A stretch of 64,000 bases of DNA from Stromatinia cepivora (taxonomy: Eukaryota > Ascomycota > Leotiomycetes > Helotiales > Sclerotiniaceae). Position numbers and translations under genes: made by a program. A model generated the notes under the pieces. That model worked only from the letters and a program-made list of their open reading frames with translations, made no database searches and had not been told where the DNA came from. Below are positions 13,799-26,569 of the stretch, in pieces. How positions within the stretch are numbered: position 1 is the stretch's first letter; every line of letters starts with the position of its first letter. The stretch lies in NCBI GenBank assembly GCA_014898415.1, contig RCTD01000001.1, positions 2,542,001 to 2,606,000 of the forward strand. The letters are read 5' to 3'.

Positions 13799-16700
13799 AA
13801 ATATAATCAATCAGCAAAAAAACTTTTAAATCAATATAACAAATATAATAAATTAAATTTAATTAATTAATAATTAAACATTATTAAATCTTTCGGATTT
13901 CGATTACAAAATTATCACGGGATAGTATGAATACAGAGCACTTTCAGAGATCGGGGAATAGATAGTATATATAATTAATAAAGTGAATAGAATTAAATGA
14001 TTTACCTTTGATTATATAGATCAAGGGCTGTATATATAGAACAAATAAATGATTATCTAATCGATGAATATTTCGATTAAATTAAACCTTTATTTACTAG
14101 TATATTAGGATCATCTTATCAATCGAAGAAATTGATAAGATTTAAAAGATCCTTATTCTAATTGGAAAGTATATTTTTAATTCTTTATAGGATATAGAAA
14201 ATCGCAAGGCTTTCTGTAACATACCCCCCAGATCGAAAAGCGATTTGTAATAAATGGAAAGGTATAGAAAATAGCAATTCAAATAATTCATGAAAGGATA
14301 TATAAATTGGTTATAAATAAATATCAATAAAGAAATAGTATAATATATAAATCTAAAATGATTCTGATAATTTTAGAATAGAAAAGAATTTGATTATATA
14401 AAAATCATAAATATCTTTTAATTTTGGATTACTATTTAGGATATTCTTCGAAATCAAGATTTTGAATAATAAAAAGAAAGTTTTTTGTTAAAAGAGTATA
14501 AGAGAATGATCGATCCTGTAATATAGTAATTGAAAATGCCTGTAATTGCTAGATTATAATATATTGATTATAATAACAAAATAAAATAAATGAATTTTTA
14601 AAGATATATAAATAATCTTTTTATATTTTTACTTTCTATTTTAATTAAGTTTTCATTGATTATTATTATATTTAAGATTTCGAAAGTTAAGAAGACTAAA
14701 TAGACGAATCTCAATTATATTAGGCAAATAATAATTGAAAAAAAGGTTTTGAAAAAATCGAATGTGAAAAAGAATTCTAATACTCCTTTAAAGGATTAAT
14801 AAACCGAATAGAGAAAGTTAATGAATCCAATATAAATATCGAATCAAGATATCGATCTTTGGGAGTATAACTTAATTAATTCTATTTCTAGAATAACTCA
14901 CAATTAATTATTTCAGGGATCGTTTCTCTTTATAAAGGGAATTATTATTCATTATAATCAATTACTTATTGTAAATCTGGATAGTAATTTAAAAGTAGGT
15001 TTTGTTTTTGAATTTTATTGTATAATTGAAAAGTTTTATTAATTCTATATTTGCAATTATCGAAGGAAAAATCGTTCGATAAAGAAAAAAAAGAAAAAAA
15101 GGTTTTTTTTGTTTAATAATAATAACGATTCGTTTGATTTATCAATATTAAGTTTTTTGGATAATGAATCAAATAAAAAAGAAAAAGAAAAAATATTATT
15201 GAAAATTGCTGGTTTTTTAGTCAAAATAAGAAATAAAAGGAATTGTAGGGAAAGGAATAATTATTTATATATTCAATATATAAAATCGTTAGTTATTGAG
15301 AAATATAATTTCTACAACAAATGTTTTATTGATTCTTCTAAACCGAATAATTATTGATATTGGAATTATAATACTTATTTATATACTCTTTTGCCAATCT
15401 TTCTTTATCCTTTAATAAATTACTATATCGCCGTTCATCAATAAAATTCGAAAATAAATTCTTCATTTACTCTCCACTTTCATAATATATTAATCGTTAA
15501 CTACATAATTTAAATAAAAATACAGAATTGTAATAAAAATGATATTGAAAATCAAAAAAAAGAGAAATTGTTCTTTTACCTTTATATTATCGTTCTCTCT
15601 TTTTTCATTATATTACTTATTGGAGTCCCCAAAAAATCAAACGAAAGAAGTATATTATAATTTCGGAAAGTGATAATAAAAAAGAAAGAAAAAAAGTAAT
15701 GAATAAAAAAAGAAAAAAGGAACAAATAATACATTTAAAGAAAAAGGAAAAAAGGGATAATCCTTTGATTTTTATAGTTTCTATAATATCAATAATACTA
15801 ATAATTCTGATTGCTCTAATTATTCTTTATTCATTAATTGTTATAAATAATCCTGAAATTCTTTTATTTGAACTTCAAATTATTGAATTTAGAAAAAAAC
15901 TTATCTTTTTTCGAGAATAGAAAGATAAAGAGTAAAGAAGGGATCAGCTTTGATTATTCTTTATTTTTTGATGAATATAAAGTACAAGAATTAAAATATA
16001 ATGATTTAGGATACCAAATAGGATTCATTTTATTTATACTAAAGGAAAGAATGACAAATTTCAGATTGTTATTATTCAAATTCTATAATCCAGATTATCG
16101 TTATTTAAGTTTTATAATTTTATTATTTATATTTTATAAATTGAAAAAGAATCGGAAATACTCGAATTTTTATTTTATAAGATTTTTAATAAGTCTATTA
16201 ATAATTATATCAATGATTGATAAATAGATTATATAAAAATTCCTTTTCGAATATTCTTAATATAATTTTATATTTTGGATATCGATATAATACAATTTCA
16301 TAATAATTTATTTATTTTTATTAATTATCAATTTAATCGTTTATTGATTATTATAAAAGATTATTATAAATTTTTTCATTATTAAATCGATCTTTTTTAT
16401 AAAAAATATAGAATTATTATAATTTCTTTTGATATATATTCGATTCTGAGAAACTCTGTTTTAATAATCGAAATAGTTATAATATCTTATTTAAAAGCTT
16501 TTTATATAATTAAATTTCTGAAAAGAGATATAATATATTCTTAAAATGATCAACAAATATTTAAATCATTTACAAAAGAAATATTCGAAAAAATAAAAAG
16601 TTGTAGTATATAATCACTACTATATTGAATTATAAGAAATCTTATATTCTAAAGATATTATAAACAATAATCAATAATTTTTATATAATTGTTTAATAAA

Positions 16701-17015
16701 TTGATTAAATATTAATTCAATTACAAAATAATGAATAATATATCTACTCTTATAATAATTATAATATATAATATTGATCCCATTTTCTTTTGATATATTT
16801 TAATAATATATATAAAAACTTGATCCTGATTTTTCCGAAATATTATCATTGAAAGTAGTATATTTGCTATCCCATTTATTGCTTTGAATTTCTTAATAAT
16901 TTTTTTAATATATAGATTATAAGCTAATTATAATCTTTTCTTAAATCGATTATAGAATATATATATATTTAGAAACTATTTAGTATTTCCTAGATCTTAT
17001 AATTTATATATAGTT
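13799..17015. other. AT-rich block with small open frames
   Basis: No recognisable transposon domain or host gene was found. Three plus-strand frames lie close together: 15109-15357 (82 codons), 15699-15920 (73 codons, with a strongly hydrophobic Ile/Leu stretch resembling a membrane segment after a Lys-rich N-terminus) and 15868-16227 (119 codons). In such AT-rich DNA, Ile/Leu/Lys/Asn-rich frames arise by chance, so I do not call them genes. Confidence 0.5.
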
Positions 17016-17204
17016 TGTTACGAACCTCAACTACGAAATGAGGGTTAGTCGAAAGCGGGCCGAATTGTACGCTAGTTTGAAGAGTTTTCACTTATATAGA
17101 GGGGGAATTCTTCAATACAATTAGAAAAAGTAATGAAAAGTTTTGATTCTAAATCCAAATCTATTGTTATTCGAAATTAACCGATTCTTTGCTGTGATTC
17201 TTAC
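17016..17204 (+). repeat. 5' LTR of the non-autonomous element
   Basis: This 189-bp copy is less decayed than its partner. It retains GAACCTCAACTACGAAATGAG where the right copy has T or A at several C/G sites, the transition pattern expected of RIP. Confidence 0.85.
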
Positions 17205-18267
17205 AATTCTTTTCATTCACCCTTGAAAACAACTCATCAATTAATTTTGGGAATAACCTCATTTTTTTGATTTAGAGGAGCCTTCGAAAATCCTTCGGAA
17301 TATTATCGAAAACCTTCGAAAATCCTTCGAAATTCACTTTCGAAATTTATTTTCAAAACATATACGAATTTGACCTCAAAACGAACCTTCAAAAACCCTT
17401 CGGGATATTATCGAAAATCTACCAAAAATACTACGAAAAACCTTCGAATTAAGAAAATCAAGAAAACAAAAAAAAGAATTAAAAAGAATTATTCAAAAAA
17501 TATAAATATAATATACAAATTGAACCCTACCCTATTTTATAAAATTCGAAAATGAATTTTTAAATTATACAAATCATTTAAACAAAAGAACGAAAAAACG
17601 AAAAGTATATAGAAAATTTTCGGGACCCATCAGAAAACTGAAGAATTTTGAATATAAAAGTTGTTAGAAAAATTGAAAATATTGAAATTGAAGATATTGA
17701 AATTAAAATTATAATAAAGCTTTTGATATTATCTTTGAAAAGTATAATAAATAGATTTATATATAATAATAATTACATTTCTATTTTCAAATAAAATTCT
17801 GATGGAATATTTGAAATTTTTTTCTTTTGATAGAATACTAGGTCTTTTCCAAAAGGAGGGATGAAATTAATTCTTATATGATTCTGAAGAATTACTAATG
17901 AAAACTGATTACAAATAATCGGATCCATATTGGAAAACTAATATATTAATTGAAGATGAAACAATATTTATATTAAAATCATTATTTTTTTGATACAAAT
18001 TTGAATCGATATATTAATAAATATATAATTTGTTTTTAGTAATTAGTTATTTTTTTTGTTTTTTTTTTCAGGAATTCAGATTTTAAGGAAGTAAGGTTTA
18101 TATTCTTTTAAGATAATAAATTTTATATTTCAGGTTTTAAAAGAAAAAGCAAATTGAAAATCTTCCCTTCTTTATTATTTACCGAATTTACAGGATTATT
18201 AAAATCGATGAAGATATCGATCCAAAAAGGGAAGCATTAATATTTTCTATTTATTATATTAGAAAGT

Positions 18268-18490
18268 ATATTCAACAAAAATATATCGAATTCGAAATCA
18301 ATACTCTCTACTCATTGTATCGAAAGTATATCGAATTCGAAATCAATACTCTTTATTCATTGCATTGAAAGTATATTGAATTCGAATCGAAAGTATATCG
18401 AATCTGAATCGAAAGTATACCAAATCCAAATCGAAAGTATGTTTATCGAAATCGTATTGAAATCGAAACGAAAATGAATCGAAAATGAAT
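18268..18490. repeat. Degenerate tandem repeat (ATCGAAAGTATATCGAA-type)
   Basis: Two copies of a roughly 50-bp unit containing tatcgaattcgaaatcaatactct are followed by shorter copies of about 21 bp built on atcgaaagtatatcgaat. The array decays toward its right end. It lies inside the non-autonomous LTR element. Confidence 0.75.
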
Positions 18491-18700
18491 ATATATATAA
18501 AGGTTTTTAAATAATATTGAAGAGTTTTCAAAGAAATGAAAATGCTGAATTTCATAAAATGAAGATGTAAACATTATAATTTTATTATTGAAGAAATTAT
18601 TATGATTTTTAATTGTTATATAAAATTCTCTATTGGAGTTTCAATTCGGCCAATTATTATAGAATTAGGAATAAAGGAATTGGAAGAGTTGAAAGGGTTT

Positions 18701-19084
18701 CGATAGATCTATAATGATTTTACGAAAAGGTATACAATACAATTTCGATGGATCTACGATGGTTCTACGAAAAGGTATACAATATAATATCGATGGATTT
18801 ATAATGGTTTTATAAAAAGGCATACAAATATAATATCGATGGATCTACGATGGTTCTACGAAAAGGTATACAATGTAATATCGATGGATCTACAATGATT
18901 CTATGAAAAGGCATACAATATAATATCGATGGATCTACGATGGTTTTATGAAAAGGTATACAATATAATATCGATGGTTCTACAAAAATGTATATAATAT
19001 AATATTAATGGTTTTACGAAAAGGTATACAATACAATATCGATGGATCTATAATGGTTTTACGAAAAGATATACAATATAATAT
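18701..19084. repeat. 45-bp minisatellite, nine copies
   Basis: Nine tandem units begin cgatggatctacgatggttc and continue tacgaaaaggtatacaatat aatat. Seven are full length (45 or 46 bp) and two (the seventh and eighth) are 34-bp versions lacking 11 bp. Units differ mainly by C/T and G/A changes. One frame of the full unit has no stop in its least-decayed form (15 codons), but the 34-bp units shift the frame. Confidence 0.92.
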
Positions 19085-19173
19085 CGAATAATATTAGTTT
19101 TGATTGAATATTTCAATTTAAATGGTTTCATTTCAAAAGCTTCCGAGGACGAAAACCTCGGAAAGAAGGGCTT

Positions 19174-19364
19174 TGTTACGAATCTCAATTACGAAATTAG
19201 GGTTAACCGAAAACAGATCGAATTGTATATTAGTTTAAAGAGTTTTCATCTATATAAAGAGGGAATTCTTCAATATGATTAGAAAAAGTAATGAAAAGTC
19301 TTAATTCTAAACCCAAACCTATTGTTATTCAAATATTAGCCGATTCTTTGCTGTGATTCTCACA
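19174..19364 (+). repeat. 3' LTR of the non-autonomous element
   Basis: This 191-bp partner of 17016-17204 is preceded by the purine tract ggaaagaaggg and ends gattctcaca. The next base begins readable Copia-2 polyprotein. Confidence 0.85.
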
Positions 19365-20575
19365 GGAATAAATGATATTCTTATAATAATTAATAATAAA
19401 AAGGTTTTATTTAGAAAAATAAAATATTTATTTATTTTAAAATCAATTCTAATCAGTATTAAAGAAACTATAAAAAGAAAATGGATTGATTATTTAATAT
19501 TCTTTAGAAGTATATTTAATTTTAATTATAAATTATTAAATATAATAGTAATAGTAAAGTGAATAGAAAATGTGTTTTATTCAAATTGCGATATTAATTA
19601 TAAATTCTTATTAAAATATAATTCTGATAAAATTATTAATAATATTAATAATGAGAATTTAAATAAAAATAAAAGTGAAATTAATAATTCGAATAATACT
19701 AATAGTTCGAATAATAATAATATAGATCAAAAAGAATTAGATTTATAATATAAATATCTAGGTTATATCAATAAAGATTATATTATAAAGTCATTAGAAA
19801 TAAAAGATTTAAATATAAATCTAAATGAATATAATAATTGTTCATATACTAAAATATATCAAAATATCAATAAGAAATTATCTAATTTAAATTTAAATAA
19901 ATTTGATAAGATAAATATTGATATATATAGATCTCTAATAATTAATTTAAAAGAAAAAAGATATATAATAATTTTTATAGATTGAGTAATAAGAGTTATA
20001 TAGATATATTCCATTAAATTTAAATCTGATGCTTTTGATATATTAAAAGATTTTCATTATTTAATATTAAATCAATTTAATATAAAGATTAAAATAATCA
20101 GAATAGATAATGCTTTTGAATTTAAATCAAATAAATAGGAATTATTTGTTAAATCAAAAGAAATAATAATGGAATATATAAATTTATGTATTTATTCCCA
20201 AAATGAAATAATCAAAAAGTTAAATAGATTTTTAATAGAAAGATTATTAATCTTTATTAAAGATTTAAATATTCTTTTTAATTTGTAAATCTATTTAATA
20301 AAAAATATAAATTATATTAAAAATAGAATCTATAATAGGATTATTAAAGATTTTCTATTTAAACTTTTATATAATAAAGATCCTGAATTCAAATATATAA
20401 ATATCTTAAGTTCATTTTTTTATATATTAAAATATAAAGAATAAAGAAATAAAAATTTTGATTATAAATTAGAAAAAGATATATTAATAAGTTATGAATC
20501 CTTTAATAATTTGTTATTTTATATTTCTAATAGAACTAAAATAATAAGTTTAAGAGATTATATTATTAAAGAGAA
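19365..20575 (+). pseudogene. Copia-2 polyprotein, pre-integrase and integrase part
   Basis: A second Copia family reads on the plus strand with scattered stops. From 19365 the translation starts at GINDILIIINNKKVLF, the region following the protease. Later comes KYLGYINKDYIIKSL (GAG_pre-integrase type), then integrase core with NIDIYRSL, RYIIIFID, KIKIIRIDNAFEFKS and NEIIKKLNRFLIERLL, the order and spacing of a Copia DDE integrase. It is cut at 20575 by Copia-1 inside YISNRTKIISLRDYIIKEN, and the reading frame resumes at 32641. The gag and protease part expected upstream is missing. The region is dead, with the TGG- and CGA-to-stop pattern typical of RIP. Confidence 0.85.
20571..20575. repeat. 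Copia-1 target-site duplication, left (GAGAA)
   Basis: GAGAA directly precedes the TG of the LTR at 20576. It recurs at 32636-32640 immediately after the end of the split 3' LTR. Confidence 0.9.
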
Positions 20576-20741
20576 TGTTGGAAATGAGGCCATCATAGGA
20601 TTAGAATTGAGGTCATATGATTATAATGGTGCATAGACTATATTTGGGAATAATTTCAATTTTATTTTTATTAGAATAATAGATCCTTAATTCAATCTAT
20701 ATAATTAATAATATTATTATTTTCTGTATCAAAAGTTAATA
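20576..20741 (+). repeat. Copia-1 plus copy, 5' LTR
   Basis: This 166-bp LTR starts TGTTGGAAATGAGGCC and ends CAAAAGTTAATA (terminal CA decayed to TA). It is the best preserved at its left end of the four Copia-1 LTRs. Confidence 0.93.
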
Positions 20742-20757
20742 GATTATGAGATCCGGT
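20742..20757 (+). promoter_or_regulatory. Candidate primer-binding site (initiator tRNA-Met half)
   Basis: The sequence GATTATGAGATCCGG directly follows the 5' LTR. Its core TTATGAG is the complement of the CTCATAA anticodon loop of initiator tRNA-Met, the internal primer site used by many Copia elements. The inverted copy has the same site with G-to-A decay. The complementarity is inferred from general knowledge of initiator tRNA. Confidence 0.5.
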
Positions 20758-22289
20758 TGTATAATAGTGATTAAAAAATAAAGTAAATCGAAAAAGGATT
20801 AATATAATTAATAGGGATGAAATGGAATGGAAATCAGAATTTTCATATAATATTATCGAAGTAGAGTTGAAATATGATAATATAGTTTATAATTTATAAT
20901 ATTATAGGTTAAAGTGGAGAATAGTTTATATAATGTTGATATAGAATTATAGTAAAAGCGAAAAGCAAATTCGTATAATTATAAGAAAATATATTATAAT
21001 ATGATTTTATGAATTTTTTTATTGTTTTATTGTTTTATTTTTTTATTTTTTTATTATCTTGAATTTATTTGTTATATATTTTTTAAGATTGTTTTAAAAA
21101 CCTGAAGGTTATTTTCGATATTTATCAAATAATAAAAAATCTTTATAATATCGGAATCAAATAATCTTTCGAAATTTGATCAAAATAATTATAAATGATA
21201 GTTTAAACAAATGAAGATATAATTGAAAGGGAAAGGATGGTTTTATATAATTGATCAAATATTAGATGAATATATATAGATTATAAGATTCAATATAGTA
21301 TTTATTTATAAGATTAATAGTTGTGTATATTATAATATCAAGTTGAAATCGGAATATCTAAAGGATGAAGTGAATATATTATTATATATTTGTATAATAT
21401 TTAATGATGATAATGAAGTTTTTATCGATGAATATTCAATAATATATATATTTTGGAGATATTTTAAATCGAAATATATTAAAGTCAGTATAATTATAGT
21501 TAATATATATATAACGATGATTTAGAATTTCAAATTTCAATTTGATATTTATTTTGATATAATTATTATCGAAGTTTGGGATAAATTGAAAGAATATAAA
21601 AGGAAATTAAAGGTTATAAATAAAAGTTGTTGATTAGTATATTAAGATATTATTTTGTTTTTGGTTTTAATATATAGTTTTCTAATCGATTATCAAAGAA
21701 TAATGGATATATTGGATATTCAAATCAATTTTAGTATTGATGATAAGATTAAGTATTTGTAAGTTAAGGAATTTCGTTTTAAAGATGAATTAGAGTAAAT
21801 ACAAATTGTAAAAGGATTTAGATATATTTTTGATATCAAGAATTAGATTTTGAAACTTCAAATAATATTTGTGATTTGTATTAAAAGGAAGATTATTATA
21901 TATAAGATTGTTTATATTTAATATAAATTAATAATTTTTTTTATAATTATTTTTATTATTAAAAAAAAAGGGGATTATTAAATCCAAAGAAGGTTTATTT
22001 CAATAAGAAAGATTAAGTATATTTTATTAATAATATTTTTGAATCAGATTTTGATATTGAAGATATAATAGAGAAAGATTGTAATTTGATAAAGGAAATT
22101 ATTAGTAAGGTTTTTTTTTAGCAAATAGTATATTAATATAAATGTTTTTTTATATATATTTGATTAATCTTTATTATTTAGATCAATAAATCTTATTATT
22201 AAATAAAGGATAAAGATTGATAAAGGAGTAATATATTGTTATTATTGGGGTCTAATAGATATAGTATACGAAGATGATTTTAAGATATT

Positions 22290-25200
22290 ATTTTCAAATG
22301 TATTATATATATTAGGGTTAAAAGTAAATTTGCTGTTAGGAAAAAGGATCTGTGAAATAGAGTTGCAAAGGGAATTCAATTTTTATTATATATATTTCAA
22401 GAAGGACAATAAGAAAGTTATTTATATTAGAATGTAAAATGGAATGTATATAGTTTTATATATGATTAAAGGATATAAGGATATAGTTTTTTATTCAAAT
22501 GTATATCAAAATGATTAGGAAAAAGGTTTTTCTTTAAAGATAATCGATAATATTAAAGGTATCGATAATGAATTAATATTTAAGAAGAAAGAGAGATATT
22601 TATTATAGTATTAAAGATTCAATTATTTAGGTTTAAATAAGATTAAGAATTTATATAAGGTATTTAATATAGTTAAATTAATAAAGGTTTCAATTGAATT
22701 AGATATTTATAAAGTGTATATATTTATTAAAATGATTAATTGTATTCTGAAACAATTGAATTTGTATAAATCAAAGAGATTCGAATTTATATATTTCGAT
22801 ATTGCAGAATTATTCCCAAAATCGATTCGAGGGAATTATTATTTTATATTGATCATCAATAATTGTGTAAAAGTAAATTGAATTATATTATTTAAACAAA
22901 AAGATGATACAATTCAAATATTGAAAATTTGGAAAAAGAAGATGGAATTAATTATTAAAGAAAAGATTATTATAATTAAGATTAATAATATATCAGAACT
23001 TTTATAAATTATTTGTGAATGATTATTAGATATATAATTCGAAATTATAATAATTATTTTTTTATATTAAAACAAATCTGTAGAATGGAATATAAGGATT
23101 GTAAAAGTAGATATAAAAGTAATATTAAAAGAAACTGGATTATTATTAAAGTTTTGGGATGAAATTATAAAGTATAATATTTATATTAGAAATTGTATTA
23201 ATATTGATTTTGATATGAATAAAATAGATCGATTTTTTATAGAAGTTTTTATAGGTATAATATCAAATATAAAGATATACAAAGTTTAGAGAAGTAAATA
23301 TTATATTTATATTAATCCCAAGATTATTTTGAAAAGGCAAAGATATAATAAATTACAGAATATTTCGAAAGTTGATATATTCTTAGGATATTCAAAAGTT
23401 ACAAATAAATATATCAAAATGTATTTTCTAGAATTAGATTATATATTTTGATCAAATAGAATAATTATAGATGAATTTTATTAAAAAGGAGATTTGGATT
23501 TTAAATTAAGAAATTGTGAATCAAGTTTATAAGGAATAAAGAATATAGAATCAGATTAAAGATTTCGTGGTAAATTAGTAGTAAACAAATTACCTTTTCT
23601 ATTTTTGGTATCTTTTTTATTCTCAATATTTTCTTTATTTTCAATATCAAATACAATATCTGTATTATTTTTGTTTAAAATGTTTTTTTCGATAGATATT
23701 ATATCAAATTTAATAATTGTATTAAATATTTTAATTGTTAAGTTAAAATTAGATAAATTAGATATATTAATATCAATATATAATGAAAATGAAGATAATA
23801 ATATTCAAAAGATAAATCAAGAATCTTTTTTTAAGGATATTTTAGATATTGAATTTATTATTTCAAAGATTTCAATTTAAAAATCAACTTTTGTAGATCC
23901 TGAATTTAAATTGAAAGTAAAATTTAAAATTGTTTTAAATTTTGTTGATAAATTTATTTTAGTAGAATTAGAAAGTAAAGTAAATTTATAATTATTTGAA
24001 ATTGAATAAAAGGATATAATAAATTTTAAAAATGAATTTCTAAAATATTTAATATAAAAATGGAAAAAAGATATAAAATAAGATCTTAAAGAAGAATAGG
24101 AAAGTAAAATTATAAGGGTGTTGATTATAATATTTATATAAATCAAAATTCAAGAAAATATAGAATATATTATAATTACAATTTCAATTATTTATAAAAT
24201 GAATCTTTATATCAAAGATAAAATCGTTTCAGATTTTATAATTTCATTGATAAATATAGATAATATAAAAAATATAATATATTCAGCCGAAGAAATTCTA
24301 GGAATCAAAATATCAAGAATTTATAAAGAAATAATATCAGATTCAAAATACTCTGAAAAATAAAAGGAAACTATTCAAAAGGAAATTATATCTTTGGTTT
24401 AAAATAGTATTTAGAAAAAATATATATTTTCTAAAGGAAATAATCTGGTTTCAACGAAATAAATATTTATAATTAAAATAAAGGATAATAAGATAGAATA
24501 ATTCAAAACAAAATTAATGGTTTGAAGGTTTAATTAAATATTAGAAAAAGATTATAACAAAATGTTTATATTAATAATGAGGCTAAATATATTTAGATTA
24601 TTTTTAATTATTATTATAAAAGAAAATTTAGAATGTTTATATTTTGATATCAAAAATGCTTTTATTAAATTATATTTGAAAGAAAAGATTTATTTCGAAT
24701 TATCTTAAAATATCAAAATCGAAAAGGAATATGTATTATGAATTCTATAAAGTCTATATAATTTGAAATAAATTAAAAGGGATTGGAATTTATTATTAAA
24801 GAAAGAGTTTTTAATTATAAATTTTATACAAAATTTGGCAGATTTATATTTATATATATTTAAAGATTATAATATAATATTATTAATATATATTAATGAT
24901 ATCGTTATTATATTATATATATTATTGTAAATTATTTAATTCAATGAAAAGTTATCAACTTGTTTTAATATCAAGAATCTAAGGGAGATTAATAAGATCC
25001 TAAATATTAAGATCATTCGTAATAAAAAAGTATATATATTAATTATGGACCAAGAAGAATATTTCGATACTATACTAATAAAATACAATATTATATATAA
25101 ATAATATTAAATTAAGAAATTGTTAATAATAAATTATATCTATCTTTGGCCAGTAATCAACAATAATGAATTAATAGATATAAACGAATATCAATAATGA

Positions 25201-25900
25201 ATAAAAAGTATGATTTATTTAATAATATATATTTGATCAGATATAGTGTTTTCGGTTGAAAGATTTTCATAATTTATAACAAAACCAATAAAACATTATA
25301 TTATAATCTTGAAGAATCTAATGCGATATTTATAATCAACAATCAAATAGAAGTTATGGTTTAGATTAAAGGAAGTATAATTTGATATCTGTAAAGAATA
25401 TAATATATTTGATAATATAATAAAAATATATATAAATATAGATTGGACTAACAACAAATATAACCGGAAAAATGTTTCAAAGAGAATTGTAATATTTTAT
25501 AAAGGCTTTATATTATAGATTAATAAGAAACAAATGTTTATAGTTATTTTTAATATAGAATCAGAATATATTGTGATAGCAATATTTATTAAATAAGGGA
25601 AATGGATTATACAAATATTTAAAGATTTATTCAAATCAAATTATATTGGAAAAAACAAAGATATCGTTTAGATGCTTAATAATAATCAAAATATTTTAGT
25701 TTTAATTAAAAATTTATATTTATATAAACAATTCAAATATATAAATATCAATTATTATTTCATTAAAAACTTAACAGAAAAGAAGAAAATCGTTATTAAT
25801 TATATTAATATATATAATATAATTATCAATAAAATGATAAAATCTTATATAAAGATTGTTTTCGAAAAATTCAAAAAAATATTAGGATTAATAATCTAGA
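22290..25900 (+). pseudogene. Copia-1 pol region (integrase, RT, RNase H), decayed
   Basis: Pieces of the polyprotein can be read in order. First comes a pre-integrase segment (LLGKRICEIELQREFNFYYIYF, near 22330-22400), then HLGLNK-like sequence and integrase core (about 22560-23250). A low-complexity linker follows (about 23600-24150), then reverse transcriptase (about 24480-24960) and RNase H-like sequence up to about 25900. Every domain is interrupted by stops. Neighbouring sequence from the inverted sister copy aligns over the same segments. This supports one family and shows that both copies were mutated after insertion. Confidence 0.7.
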
Positions 25901-25931
25901 AAAATCGAATAGAATATCCTTAATAAAGGAA

Positions 25932-26058
25932 TATTGAAAATGAAGTTATTATAGAATTAGAATTAAGATTATGTGATTATAATGATATACAGACCATATT
26001 TAAGAATAACCTCAATTCTATTCCTACTAGAATAATAGATCCTTAATTCAATCTATAT
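25932..26058 (+). repeat. Copia-1 plus copy, 3' LTR, left piece
   Basis: The first 127 bp of the LTR start TATTGAAAATGAAG (decayed TGTTGGAAATGAGG) and stop at ctatat, where the gypsy element inserted. The last five bases, TATAT, are the left copy of the gypsy target-site duplication. Confidence 0.92.
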
Positions 26059-26207
26059 TGTCACGGCGCCAACTACATGTTCTGTAATTGCCTTTGTACC
26101 TCAAGCACGGACCCTTAGTGTGCCTTGCTTTCTATAAGTAGGGCTTTACTCTTTTATAGCTTTTTCATCTTTATAATATAATATATGTTTTTATTTGTAT
26201 CTTGATA
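26059..26207 (+). repeat. Gypsy 5' LTR
   Basis: The 149-bp LTR begins TGTCACGGCGCCAACTAC and ends CTTGATA. It carries mostly C-to-T changes relative to its partner. Confidence 0.93.
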
Positions 26208-26569
26208 GTTTGTATTATCTCAATAAGAAATTATTATAGCTTCATTTTTTTCCAAAGATTTTATTACCGATTAGTTCTTATAATATCTCGATTATATTAA
26301 TTATATCCATTATTAATTTGTCGTATATTTTGATTACTGTTATTTAGGAACTTGGTTAAATTGTTTTACAACTTTGGAAATATCCGAAGGATGGTTGAAT
26401 AAGTATCTGTATTTGATTTATTCCTATAATTTCAGTTTTTATATTATATTTTTAATTCTGTTAAAATTGATATCTCTTTATTTATAGAATTATTTAGTAA
26501 TTCGATTGTTATGTATTTTATAATCGTTTAAATTGTTTTTCAATTGATTGAGATGATTATGAGTTCATT

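Larger units (their letters stand above)
17016..19364 (+). mobile_element. Putative non-autonomous LTR element with minisatellite
   Basis: Two near-identical terminal copies (17016-17204 and 19174-19364, about 190 bp) start TGTTACGAA and end GATTCTTACA / GATTCTCACA, the TG...CA form of LTRs. A purine-rich tract (ggaaagaaggg, 19160-19170) lies directly before the right copy, as a polypurine tract should in a plus-strand element. The internal 1.97 kb shows no reverse transcriptase, integrase or protease. It contains a 32-bp direct repeat near 17282 and 17385, a tandem region at 18268-18490 and a 45-bp minisatellite at 18701-19084. No target-site duplication is visible (tagtt on the left, ggaat on the right), and the right edge abuts Copia-2 directly. 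A TRIM/LARD-like deletion derivative is the best reading, but a rearranged element is possible. Confidence 0.7.

Noticed and set aside
14205..14245. tgtaacataccccccagatc as a possible LTR end
   Set aside because: No second copy or target-site duplication was found in the window.
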